Shown here in pieces: positions 21,031-30,199 of a stretch of 64,000 bases of DNA. Position 1 is the stretch's first letter. Every line of letters begins with the position of its first letter. The position numbers and the translations under genes are program-made. The stretch comes from Eurosta solidaginis (lineage: Eukaryota > Arthropoda > Insecta > Diptera > Tephritidae): positions 393,099-457,098 of the forward strand of contig NW_027136968.1 in the NCBI RefSeq assembly GCF_040869045.1, in the 5' to 3' direction. The notes under the pieces were generated by a model. It was given only the letters and a program-made list of their open reading frames with translations. It had not been told where the DNA came from and searched no databases.

Positions 21031-21872
21031 TCAAGACCGGGGCAGATTCCTGCAGGAACGATAATGGCGACCTGGTAACTGACGAACAGAGTGCTGGGGA
21101 AGACGAACCTGATACCCCGATCGCCGAAAAAAACGCTCCGGCATCCAACTAGTGAAGTGCCGAGTAATGAAGGGAAACCAGCCGGGCTGTTCAAACATGT
21201 AGAGTTGGTATAAGATAAAGAAGCAAAAAAGTGGGTCTTGCGGCAAACGAGGACAAGGCGAAGTTCTTGCTGTTATTGTGCCCTTGTAGCCACGCCACTG
21301 TTGACGGATATATATTCGAGACTGTGAAGGGTTTGGTCTATTTGGGAAGCAGCATTAAAAGCAAAAACAATGTTAGTCTAGAAATCAAACGGAAAATAAC
21401 TCTTGGCAACAAGTGCTTCTTTAGGCAATTGAAAACAAAAGTCCTCTCTCGACGAACAAAAATCTCGCTCTACAAGTCACTCATCATACCTGTCCTGATG
21501 TATGGCTAGGAATTATGGAAGGTGTGAATAGAAGATGAGATGGCTCTTGGAATATTCGAGGAAAAGTTCTCCGGAAGACTTTTAGTCCTGTCCGTGATGC
21601 CGACGACGAGTATCGACGGAAGTATAATGGGCTATATGAGCTTTTCGCAGATATGACGATAGTGCAGGTAATAAATACAGAAAGCTTCGATAGCTAGGTC
21701 ATGTTATGCGGATGAACGAATAAGTTCCGGCCAAGAAGGAAAGTAGCAGTTTGTAAGTAGAAGAAAGTGAAGACTTTCACTGAGTTGCGAGAGTCAGTTG
21801 GAGGAAGATTTGACTGGCGACTGTTATCGCAAAATAGTGTTAGCTAACCTCACTGACTCAACGCACTTCATT
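21031..21872 (+). pseudogene. RTE-like LINE remnant, copy A
   Basis: A first scrap, GADSCRNDNGDLVTDEQS (about 21040-21095), is RT fingers. After an internal deletion come KGLVYLGSSIKSKNNVSLEI, LGNKCFFRQLKTKVLSRRT and KISLYKSLIIPVLMYG, the typical end of an RTE-type RT, followed by a TAG and the decayed tail LGIFEEKFSG. The same order, deletion and TAG occur in copy B (46826-47640), so the damage predates the duplication. RTE is my best clade call. Confidence 0.7.
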
Positions 21873-23586
21873 TTTTACTCAACTAGTAGACCAGGCATAC
21901 GTTGTTCTGCCCTAAATTTGGCCTATCTGCATACATTTTTATAAGCTTTTTCCGTCTAACTCTGCCCTACCCCTCTACACTTTTTCCTAATCTTTTTATT
22001 CACTCCTCCCTCCGTCTTTTTCGCTTCATATCAATCTTCTTCTCATTCTATCTCTTTCTCAGTCTCCTTCTCTCTTTTCACTTCTCTCAAGTTTTTCTCC
22101 TTCTTCTCCATCTCTTATTGCCAGTCCCAGAGGGTGGTATGTATTTTGTTCCACCCCCTCTCCGAGTCGCAGTCTCAGTCACAGCCCTAGTCCTAATCCC
22201 AGTCCCAGTCCGTCTCTGGTATACTTCCTCGAAAAAGGCATCGTAAATATTAATATAGGTAAATTTATATACCAAATTTCAGGCAAATCGAATAGGACGT
22301 ATGTAAATAGGTATGTGGGTATTATTAATTCTTGCCTTTATTTCGGCTTCGCATGCATATTTATCAGTTTTGCCAGGTTGATGCGACTAAATCGAATATC
22401 ACAATGAACTTTAGAGCTCTCAGCAACAGCTTTCATTTGATATCCATAATACACACACATTCTAGGGGTATCCGGGTCCATGTTTTGGCCTATATCTCGA
22501 GAACCTAGGCACTCAGCAGTGTAAAACTTACTCTGTATTATAGCGCACATCAACAGCATCAATTTGATACCCATAATATAAAAACACATTCTAGGTGTAT
22601 CCGGGTCTATGTTTTGGCCTATATCTCGAGACCGTAGTCACCCAGCGGTGTAAAACTTACTCTGTACTAAAGCATACATCAACAGCTTCAATTTGATACC
22701 CATAATGTAAAAGCACATTCTAGGTGTATCCGGGTCCACGTTTTATGCTATATCTCGAGACCCTAGCCTCCCAGTTGTATGAAAATTGTCCTTTACTATA
22801 GCACTCATCAACTGTTTTCATTTGATATCCATATTGTATAAACACATTCTAGGGGTACCCGGGTCCACGTTTTATGCTATATCTCGAGACCCTAGCCTCC
22901 CAGTTGTATGAAAATTGTCCTGTACTATAGCACTCATCAACAGTTTTCATTTGATATCCATATTGTATAAACACATTCTAGGGGTACCTGGGTCCACGTT
23001 TTGGGCTATATCTCGAGACTCTAGCCTCCCAGTTGTATGAAAATCATCCCGTAATATAGCACTCATCAACAGCTTTCATTTGATATCCATATTGTATAAA
23101 CACATTCTAGGGGTACCCGGGTCGACGTTTTGGCCTATATCTCGAGACCCTAGGCACCCAGGTATATGAAAATTATTCTGAACTATAGCACTCTTCAACA
23201 GCTTTCATTTGATATCCATATTGTATAAACACATTCTAGGGGTACACGGGTCCACGTTTTGATCTCAACACACTATGCTCGTAGCGAAAAAAAGGTAGAC
23301 GTTGGCCGATTCTCAGACCTACCCAATATGCTCACAAAATTTGATGAGAATCGGTTCAGCCGTTTCGGAAGAGTTAAGCCTCTAACACCGTGGCAGAAGA
23401 ATTTTATATACCTATTGAATTTTTTCTAAAAAAAAATCATAACTCAAGAACGGCTAAACCGATTTGGGATTTCAAAATCAACTAACCATCCTCTCCTTCC
23501 TGTAACTTTCCTAAACATTTCATGACAATCTTTCTATCCGATCTCGAGTTATGGAGTGACAATCAAAATGTACACTTCTTTTTATA
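21873..23586. mobile_element. copy-A-specific 1.7-kb insertion containing a 129-bp satellite
   Basis: Copy B passes directly from the LINE remnant to the composite element (junction at 47640), whereas copy A has this extra block and lacks the first bases of the composite element. The left part is pyrimidine-rich (21960-22210). The middle is the 129-bp tandem array. The right part contains GGTTCAGCCGTTTCGGAAGA and similar phrases common in insect repeat tails. No transposase or RT is seen, so the mechanism is unknown. Confidence 0.6.
22400..23275. repeat. 129-bp tandem repeat, about seven units
   Basis: Successive CATCAACAG phrases start at 22548, 22677, 22935 and 23064, exact multiples of 129 apart. 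Each unit carries TTTGATATCCATATTGTA, CACATTCTAGGGGTA and CTATATCTCGAGACCCTAG. The unit is recognisably related to the 130-bp repeat at 24.8-26.5 kb (shared TTTGATAYCCATA, ATTCTAG and ATATCTCGA blocks). Confidence 0.88.
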
Positions 23587-24829
23587 TGGAGCTCACAGAG
23601 TATAATAACTTTGATTGCATAACGGTTGTTTGTACAGGTATAAAGGAATCGAGATAGATATAGACTTCCATATATCAAAATCATCATTATCGAAAAAAAA
23701 ATTTGATTGAGCCACGACCGTCCGTCCGTCCGTCCGTCCGTTAACACGATAACTTGATTAAATTTTGAGGTATCTTGATGAAATTTGGTATGTAGGTTCC
23801 TGGGCACTCATCTCAGATCGCTATTTAAAATGAACGAAATCGGACTATAACCACTTGGCAGGTGAGTTGAGCGTATGACGCAGAATAGAAAATTAGTAAA
23901 ATTTCGGACAATGGGCGTGGCACCGCACACTTTTAAAAGAAGGTAATTTAAAAGTTTTGCAAGCTGTAATTTGGCAGTCGTTGAAGATGACATGATGAAA
24001 TTTGGCAGGAACGTTACTCCTATTACTATATGTATGCTTAATAAAAATTAGATAAATAGGAGAACGACCACGCCCACTTTAAAAAAAGATTTTTTTAAAG
24101 TCAAATTTTAACAAAAAATTTAATATCTTTACAGTATATAAGTAAATTATGTCAACATTCAACTCCAGTAATGATATGGTGCAACAAAATACAAAAATAA
24201 AAGATAATTTCAAAATGGGCGTGGCTCCGCCCTTTTTCATTTAATTTGTCTAGGATACTTTTAATGCCATAAGTCGAACAAAAATTTACCAATACTGGTG
24301 AAATTTGGTAGGGGCTTAGATTCTTTGACGATAACTTCTTGCTGTAAAAAAGGGCGAAATCGGTTTGAAGCCACGCCCAGTTTTTATACACAGTCGGCCG
24401 TCTGTCCTTCCGCTCGGCCGTTAACACGATAACTTGAGCAAAAATCGATATATCTTTACTAAACTCAGTTCACATACTTATCTCAACTTCTTTTGTATTG
24501 GTATAAAAAATTGCCGAAATCCGACTGTGACCACGCCCACTTTTTCGATATCGAAAATTACGGAAAATGATAAAAATTCCATAATTCTATACCAAATACG
24601 AAAAAAGGGATGAAACATGGTAATTGGATTGGTTTATTGACGTAAAATATAACCTTAGAAAAAACTGTGTGTGTAAAATGTATGTGACACCTACCATATT
24701 AAGTAGAAGAAAATGAAAAATTTCTGCAGGACGAAATCAAAAGCCCTTAAAAGCTTTGCAGGAATACTGTTTGTGGTATTACATATATAAATAAATTAGC
24801 GGTATCCGACAAATGATGTTCTGGGTCAC

Positions 24830-25438
24830 CCTGGTGCACATTTTTTTCGATATCTCGAAAACGCCTTCACAAATACAACTACCACCACTCCCTTTTAAAA
24901 TCCTCATTAATACTTTTAATTTGATACCCATATCGTACAAACACATTATAGTCACCCCTGGTCCACCTTTATGGCGATATCTCGAAAAGGCGTCCACCTA
25001 TAGAACTAAGGCCCACTCCCTTTTAAAATACTCATTATCACCTTTCGTTTGATTCCCATATTGTACAAACGAATTCTAGAGTCACCCCTGGTCCACCTTT
25101 ATGGCGATATCTCGAAAAGGCGTCCACCTATAGAACTAAGGCCCATTCCCTTTTAAAATACTCATTAGCACCTCTCATTTGATACCCATATCGTACAAAC
25201 AAATTCTAGAGTCACCCCTGGTCCACCTTTATGGCGATATCTCGAAAAGGTGTCCACCTATAGAACTAAGGCCCACTTCCTTTTAAAATACTCATTAACA
25301 CCTTTCATTTGATACCCATATCGTACAAACAAATTCTGGAGTACCCCTGGTCCACCTTTATGGCGATATCTCGAAAAGGCGTCCACGCATAGAACTAAGG
25401 CAAGCTCGCTTTTAAAATACTCATTAACACCCTTCGTT
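24830..25438. repeat. 130-bp tandem repeat, copy A, first part
   Basis: CTCATTA phrases start at 25031 and 25161, 130 apart. Each unit carries TTTGATACCCATATCGTAC, CACCCCTGGTCCACC, GGCGATATCTCGAAAAGGCG and CTATAGAACTAAGGCCCA. About five units precede the RTE-like insertion; the array resumes at 26148. Confidence 0.9.
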
Positions 25439-26147
25439 CAGTGTCATCAGCATATGCCAGTAATTTCACGCTTTTACATTGATATCATCGGCCTAAACAC
25501 CCGCGCTGTTAGTTCTGCTTACTCCAAAGACTTCGTTTATTTGGGAACCAGCAACAACACTAGCAACAACATCAGCACTGAAATCCAGCGAAGAATCAAT
25601 CTTGCCAATAAATCCTACTTTGGACTAGGTAGGCAATTTAAAAGTAAAGTCCTCTCTCGGCGAACGAAAATCATACTCTACGAGTCACTTATCGTAGCAG
25701 TCCTGCTATATGGGGCAGAAGCATGGACCATGACAACATCAGATGAAGCGGCTTTGGGAGTGTTCAAGAGAAAAGTTCTTCGAAAGATTTATGGACCTCT
25801 ATGCGTTGGCGATGGCGAGTACCGAAGAAGATTTAATGATGAGCTGTACGAGCTATACGCAGACATCAACATAGTCCAGCGAATTAAAACGCAGCGGCTG
25901 CGCTGGCTAGGCCATGTTATGCGAATGAGTTATGATGCTCCGGCCAAGAAAGTGTTTCTATCGGAACCCGCCTATGGAAGCAGAGGTAGAGGGGGCCCCC
26001 ACTCTGTTGGAAGGACCAGGTGGAACACGATTTAAACTCCCTTAGTGTGACCAATTGGAGCCGGTTGGCGGAGCGAAGGAGCGACTGGCGCGCCTTGTTG
26101 AACGGCCATAACCGTCTAGACGGTTAAGCGCCAATTAAGTAAGTAAG
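25439..26147 (+). pseudogene. RTE-like LINE fragment inserted in the 130-bp repeat (copy A only)
   Basis: The fragment encodes only the RT C-terminus: KDFVYLGTSNNTSNNISTEI, RRINLANKSYFGLGRQ, VLLYGAEAWTM, ALGVFKRKVLRKIYGP, LRWLGHVMRM and then a TAA at 26032-26034. It is followed by a 3' UTR ending in a TAAG microsatellite (26136-26147). TAACACCCTTCGTT (25425-25438) and TAACACCTTTTGTT (26148-26161) are a 14-bp target duplication with two mismatches. This is a 5'-truncated insertion made after the 130-bp array existed. It is better preserved than the remnant at 21.0 kb. Confidence 0.8.
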
Positions 26148-26480
26148 TAACACCTTTTGTTTTATACCCATATTGTACAGATGCATTCTGGAGTCACCCC
26201 TGGTTCACCTTTATGGCGATATCTCGAAAAGGCGTCCACCTATAGAACTAAGGCCCACTCCCTTTTAAAATACTCATTATCACCTTTCGTTTGATTCCCA
26301 TATTGTACAAACAAATTCCAGAGTCAGCCCAGGTCCACCTTTATGGCTATATCCCTAAATGGCGTCCACCTATATAACTATGGCCCACTCTCTCTTAAAA
26401 TACTCTTTAATACCTTCCATTTGATACAAATACCATACAAACACATTCCAGGATTACCCTAGGTTCATTTTCCTACATGG
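26148..26480. repeat. 130-bp tandem repeat, copy A, second part
   Basis: The array resumes after the LINE insertion with TTTTATACCCATATTGTAC and continues for two to three progressively diverged units until the composite element end near 26500. Confidence 0.85.
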
Positions 26481-26560
26481 TGATTTTCCCTTATTTTGTC
26501 TCCATAGCTCTCAGCTGAGTATATAATGTTCGGTTACACCCGAACTTAGCCTTCCTTACT

Positions 26561-27290
26561 TGTTATATCAAACTTCAAGAAGTGCTGTATGTTGAATTTT
26601 GGCAGGATTTACAGATCGCGTCATGATATTTTTGCTCACATTTTACTTCTTCTATTTTCATTCCGTTCGAAAAAAACGAAAACTGTCAGTAAAATGTGAA
26701 CAAACATGTCTTAAAACACGAACAATGAATTCACGTAATTTCATCCAATCTTCACTTGTAAGCAATCAGCTTTTCATACGTATGCAATGAAAACTTAAAC
26801 CAAAAGGTATTAGGTTGTAGTACTATTTAGTGTTCAACTCGACCCGAATAAACCTTTGAGATAAAAAATGTAGTAGGAGGTAAGAGCGGAGCAAATACTC
26901 CGATTGGAATAAAACCTGAACACTGCGTCAGCAATGGAACATGTTGTCACTTGGCGGAACCATACAAATTGGTAGCATGGTGACATACCTACAAACATAG
27001 ATAAAAGTTCCATATTTTTTTGTAAATTCGATGGACTAGTGTCAAACTCGTACTGCGCCGGATGTTCATGTATCAAATCAAATAAAAAAAATCAAATCAG
27101 CTGTCCCACGGCGAGAAAATTTACTTCACAGCTAACTGTAGTTTTTTGCTCCCTCTTTTTTTAATGTGGGATCTGTTTATTGGTTCATGCTACAACGCCA
27201 CGAAGCCATAAGAAATATTTTAAAATACTAATTCATCGTGAACTGCCAGCGCAAATGAGTGTAGAAGGCAATAGATAATAGTTTAAGAAA
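26561..27290. other. noncoding sequence between composite element and foldback arm, copy A
   Basis: This 730-base stretch is repeated in copy B at 53191-53900 with few differences. A minus-strand frame of 80 codons exists near 26834-27076, but copy B preserves it only in part and it lacks motifs. I see no gene. Confidence 0.5.
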
Positions 27291-27540
27291 ACTAAAAAAA
27301 CACGCTTTTATAGCTAACCGAACTAAAAAATAGAAAATAATTTTCAGTTAAAAAGAGTTTATATAACAGTAGTAGAAGGTCAAACAATCATTTATAGTTA
27401 ATCACCTCAAAATGAAATTATAATAAAATTTAAGTTATTAACAGAATAATTTAATTCACAGTAAAAAGCGTGGGGTGCATTTGACTACATTTCATATCTT
27501 TCCTCTCAGATAATTGCCAATAGAATAATTGTAACATTCA
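27275..27540. repeat. left foldback arm and spacer, copy A
   Basis: The arm (AAAAAACACGCTTTTATAGC to GTAAAAAGCGTGGGGTGC) and the spacer match 53901-54172 of copy B. In copy B an inverted right arm follows; in copy A the spacer passes directly into ATAAAAAGCGTGTTAAAAGG, the start of the 123-bp satellite. The right arm is therefore missing or reduced to its tip here. Confidence 0.75.
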
Positions 27541-28049
27541 ATAAAAAGCGTGTTAAAAGGGCTCCGTTAACCTTATGTCACCCCACCATCACACTATTGC
27601 ATTGTCATCGAGCCTTGATACATGTGCAAAGTTTCAATCAAACCTATGGCCATTCAAAGTGGTAATAAGGCCAATTGACCATATGGCCGTTGACCTTATG
27701 TCACCACACCATCACATTAATGCATGTTCATCGAACCTTGATACGTGTGCAAAGTCTCAATCAAACTTATGGCCATTCAAAGTGGTAATAAGGCCAATTG
27801 ACCTTATGGCCGTTGACCTTATGTAACCACACCATCACATTAATGCATTGTCATCGAGCCTTGATACGTGTGCAAAGTTTCAATCAAACTTATGGCCACT
27901 CAAAGTGGTAATAAGGCCAATTGACCTTATGGCTGTTGACCTTTTGTCACCACACCATCACATTAATGCATTGTCATCGGTCCTTGATACCTATGCAAAG
28001 TTTCAAATTAATCAGCCTGCTAGAAACCGGTGAAAATTAAGCTCAAAGA
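27541..28049. repeat. 123-bp satellite array, block A2
   Basis: About four units of the 123-bp monomer begin at the GCGTGTT tip and end in CCGGTGAAAATTAAGCTC, where gypsy sequence starts near 28050. The monomers are the same type as block A1. Confidence 0.88.
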
Positions 28050-28220
28050 TTCTAATAACACCATTCGCTAGTAAATCACTCAACACATTATGCTCAGAAT
28101 TCGTTGATATATTCTCATAAGAAACAGAACCAATTACGACCAACTACTTTTACAAACAAAAGTTGCATCTGAAGGATAACACTCCTGTGAATATTAAAAA
28201 TTATAGACTACCCCAAGCAC
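28050..28220 (+). pseudogene. gypsy pol fragment upstream of the LINE insertion
   Basis: The frame gives EFVDIFS, a TAA, then ETEPITTNYFYKQKLHLKDN and TPVNIKNYRLPQA. This is the linker and first segment of a gypsy RT. One stop interrupts it. It joins the downstream part at HKNEINKQVNKLIQDDIFEP when the LINE and one copy of the 13-bp duplication are left out. Confidence 0.8.
28208..28220 (+). repeat. left 13-bp target duplication of the LOA-type LINE
   Basis: CTACCCCAAGCAC occurs here and again at 33824-33836, immediately outside both ends of the LINE. The match is exact. It lies inside the gypsy RT codons for LPQA. Confidence 0.88.
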
Positions 28221-28594
28221 CCCTCACTAGGGTAGGCACCTTGTCGTTGGTGTGAGGGCTTAGCCGAACTTCATAGCGCCCGACTATGAGGCGGAGCTGT
28301 TTAGGACTGACATCTACGCCGTTTCGCCTCATAGGAGGGCGGCGGGATGTCGGTGACCAAGAACTGCCAACCCCCTAATCCAGGGTGTTACGCGGACCGT
28401 GCCTATTGGACGATTTGCAGCCAGGGGATAAATTCGGCTGTATTCGAACGGAGCCTTCCCGATACCGGGCCATCTCGGGAAGTATTTATGGCCTTACCGC
28501 AGTAAGGGATGCTGCTGTGGCGGACGGTTCTTTCCCCGTATATAATACTGGACCGCTGAGCCCGCCTTGTCGGGCAGGTGGTCGTACGACCAAG
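28221..28594 (+). promoter_or_regulatory. 5' UTR / internal promoter region of the LOA-type LINE
   Basis: GC-rich leader without a motif-bearing frame, from the target duplication to the ORF1 ATG. LINEs of this type carry their promoter inside the 5' UTR. The open frame extends back to 28385, but the upstream part has low coding character, so I place it in the leader. Confidence 0.55.
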
Positions 28595-30199
28595 ATGAAC
28601 AACTCATTACCTGAATGTAATAAGGAGGATGTAAAGAGGAGGACTGAGTCGCAATCCAAGGACGACAAATACGAATTAAGCGATGCGTCGGACTCGGGGA
28701 GCGAGAGTAGTGCTGATTCAATGAACTCCGTGTTGGAGAAACACACAAATGAAAACGGAGTAGAAGAGTGGAGAAGGGTACGGAGCAGAGGAAGTAAAAG
28801 AGCTCTCTCGCAGTACCGTGCAGCACTAAGAATTGTACAACGCTTGGGAGCAGTGGTCGACCCAACAGAAGTGGAGATCGAGCGCTTGGAATGGGCCCAT
28901 GAAGCGGTAGAAGTAGGTCGAAGGCAGTTCAAAAGGTTTGCTGCGAGAAACCCTCGGTTCTGCAACCGGTACGAGGAGGAAGAAGCGTCGAATGGCAGAA
29001 TGAAGAGGCAACGTTCGGCAGAAGGCGACAAGCCTGCTTTCAAGAGGCAGAAAGGACCCAGTCCTAGAGCCGCGAGGCAGGGCAGTCGCATAGACAAGAC
29101 AAGTAGGCCCAAAGCTGTAAGACAGATGGGTTCCAATAGCGAGGTAGCAACTACCTCGAAAGCTGCCAGTCAGAGGGAAGTTCCAACTACGAAAGTAGGA
29201 GATAAGCCAAAGGGAGATAACGCTAAGACTCCGGCTTTCTCGGAGGCGCTAAAGGGAGTTAACGCGAAGACTCCGGTGTTCTCGGAGGTTCTAAAGGGAG
29301 ATAACACTAAGACTCCTGCTTTTCCCGAGAAGATGAGTGATGTGGCAAAGCAGTCACTGACTGTGGCGCTGGTTGATCGTAGCAGTCCGTTCGGACAAAT
29401 GACTACTGAAAGGTGGAGATCTGTGGAAAGGGAGCTTATTAGCTTAATGCTTAAGATGATGCGGGAACAACCAAGTAAGCCCCTTCCAACCTTTGATTCG
29501 GGGGGATGGTATAATGGTGTGAAGATGATAGCGTGCGACAACATCGCGAGCTTGCGGTGGCTGGAGGAAGTCGTTCCAAACCTCCAAAGGCAAGGCACGA
29601 ACGCGCGGTTTGAGGTGGTGGATAAAGCGCAAATCCCCACGGTACCAAAAGTTAAGGTATGGATACCATGCGTGATGAAGTCGGAGGATACACTGCGACT
29701 TCTGCAGAATCAGAATCCGAACATACCGACACAGGATTGGAAGGTACTTACTGTATCTCGGCCTACCGAGGATGGTCAGTTCTACATCTTCCAAATAAAC
29801 AAGCAGGCGGAGGATATTCTGTACACGCAGCTTGGCAAAATGTCCTTTGGCACTGGCAAAATTTACATGCGACTTAGGAAAAGAAGTCCCGAGGATAAAA
29901 ATCCTAATACGCTGGAAGTGGGCGAAGTCGAAAAGGACCTCAGAAGCCTAAGGGAAAAAAGACAGGTGGAGGTCCCCGACGTCACCACGAACGTGCTAGA
30001 AGAGGACCAACCGCTAAATGGTGCTGTGACTCGCACAGAGGAACACACGGCACAACATTCACGAGGGGCTGAAGGGGGCCTCGAATACTCTAAACCAAAA
30101 GGGCAAGAGGAGGACGACGACGTCAAGACGAAGGTGCTGAAGGGGGACAAACAGCCCAATGGTGCTGCGAGTCCTACAGATAAACCTCCAACACAGTAA
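28595..30199 (+). CDS. LOA-type LINE ORF1 (gag-like, DUF4780-like), intact
   Basis: An uninterrupted frame of 534 codons starts at the ATG in CAAGATGAACAAC, which I prefer over an earlier ATG at 28385 because the upstream codons look like leader. The N-terminal half is charged and low in complexity (KYELSDASDSGSESSADS), with a repeated GDNAKTPAFSEALKG-type unit present three times near 29207-29330. The C-terminal domain GGWYNGVKMIACDNIASLRW, PKVKVWIPCVMKSEDTLRLL and GTGKIYMRLRKR matches the DUF4780 region of LOA-group ORF1 proteins. No zinc knuckle is seen. It likely binds element RNA. ORF2 overlaps its last 41 bases in the +1 frame. Confidence 0.82.
   Translation: MNNSLPECNKEDVKRRTESQSKDDKYELSDASDSGSESSADSMNSVLEKHTNENGVEEWRRVRSRGSKRALSQYRAALRIVQRLGAVVDPTEVEIERLEWAHEAVEVGRRQFKRFAARNPRFCNRYEEEEASNGRMKRQRSAEGDKPAFKRQKGPSPRAARQGSRIDKTSRPKAVRQMGSNSEVATTSKAASQREVPTTKVGDKPKGDNAKTPAFSEALKGVNAKTPVFSEVLKGDNTKTPAFPEKMSDVAKQSLTVALVDRSSPFGQMTTERWRSVERELISLMLKMMREQPSKPLPTFDSGGWYNGVKMIACDNIASLRWLEEVVPNLQRQGTNARFEVVDKAQIPTVPKVKVWIPCVMKSEDTLRLLQNQNPNIPTQDWKVLTVSRPTEDGQFYIFQINKQAEDILYTQLGKMSFGTGKIYMRLRKRSPEDKNPNTLEVGEVEKDLRSLREKRQVEVPDVTTNVLEEDQPLNGAVTRTEEHTAQHSRGAEGGLEYSKPKGQEEDDDVKTKVLKGDKQPNGAASPTDKPPTQ

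Larger units (their letters stand above)
23587..26560. mobile_element. composite noncoding transposable element with 130-bp repeats, copy A
   Basis: The block begins in GAGCTCACAGAGTATAATAAC and ends in AGCTCTCAGCTGAGTATA (26506-26523), then GTTCGGTTACACCCGAAC. Copy B preserves the left end as TATACTCAGTTGAGCAGAG, an inverted match of the right end, so the unit has imperfect terminal inverted repeats of about 18 bp. Inside lie a CCGT microsatellite (about 23720-23740), long AT-rich arms with many GGGCGTGGC/CCACGCCCACTT motifs, and the 130-bp array. No protein is encoded except for the inserted RTE-like fragment. I know this kind of sequence from fly genomes but do not assign a family name. 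Confidence 0.65.
15312..27540. repeat. segmental duplication, copy A
   Basis: This block is matched in the same orientation and order by 37209-54172 (copy B). The alignment starts around CGCACTTAACCAAACAGTGG (15328 and 37230) and ends in the foldback spacer. Shared content: Rpn1 N-terminal pseudogene and its upstream sequence, gag-protease fragment, 123-bp satellite, RTE-like remnant, composite 130-bp-repeat element, and the left foldback arm. Copy A has its own 1.7-kb insertion (21873-23586) and RTE-like insertion (25439-26147). It lacks the piece equivalent to 40.93-41.89 kb. Confidence 0.85.

Noticed and set aside
22087..22275. Minus-strand frame over the pyrimidine-rich region at 22.0-22.3 kb
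   Set aside because: Simple-sequence composition explains the open frame; no family is recognised.
26834..27076. Minus-strand 80-codon frame as a host exon
   Set aside because: Copy B preserves it only partly, with indels that do not respect codons.
28385..28594. Upstream ATG at 28385 as the ORF1 start of the LOA-type LINE
   Set aside because: The in-frame region before 28595 looks like GC-rich 5' leader; the codons from 28595 resemble a typical charged ORF1 N-terminus.
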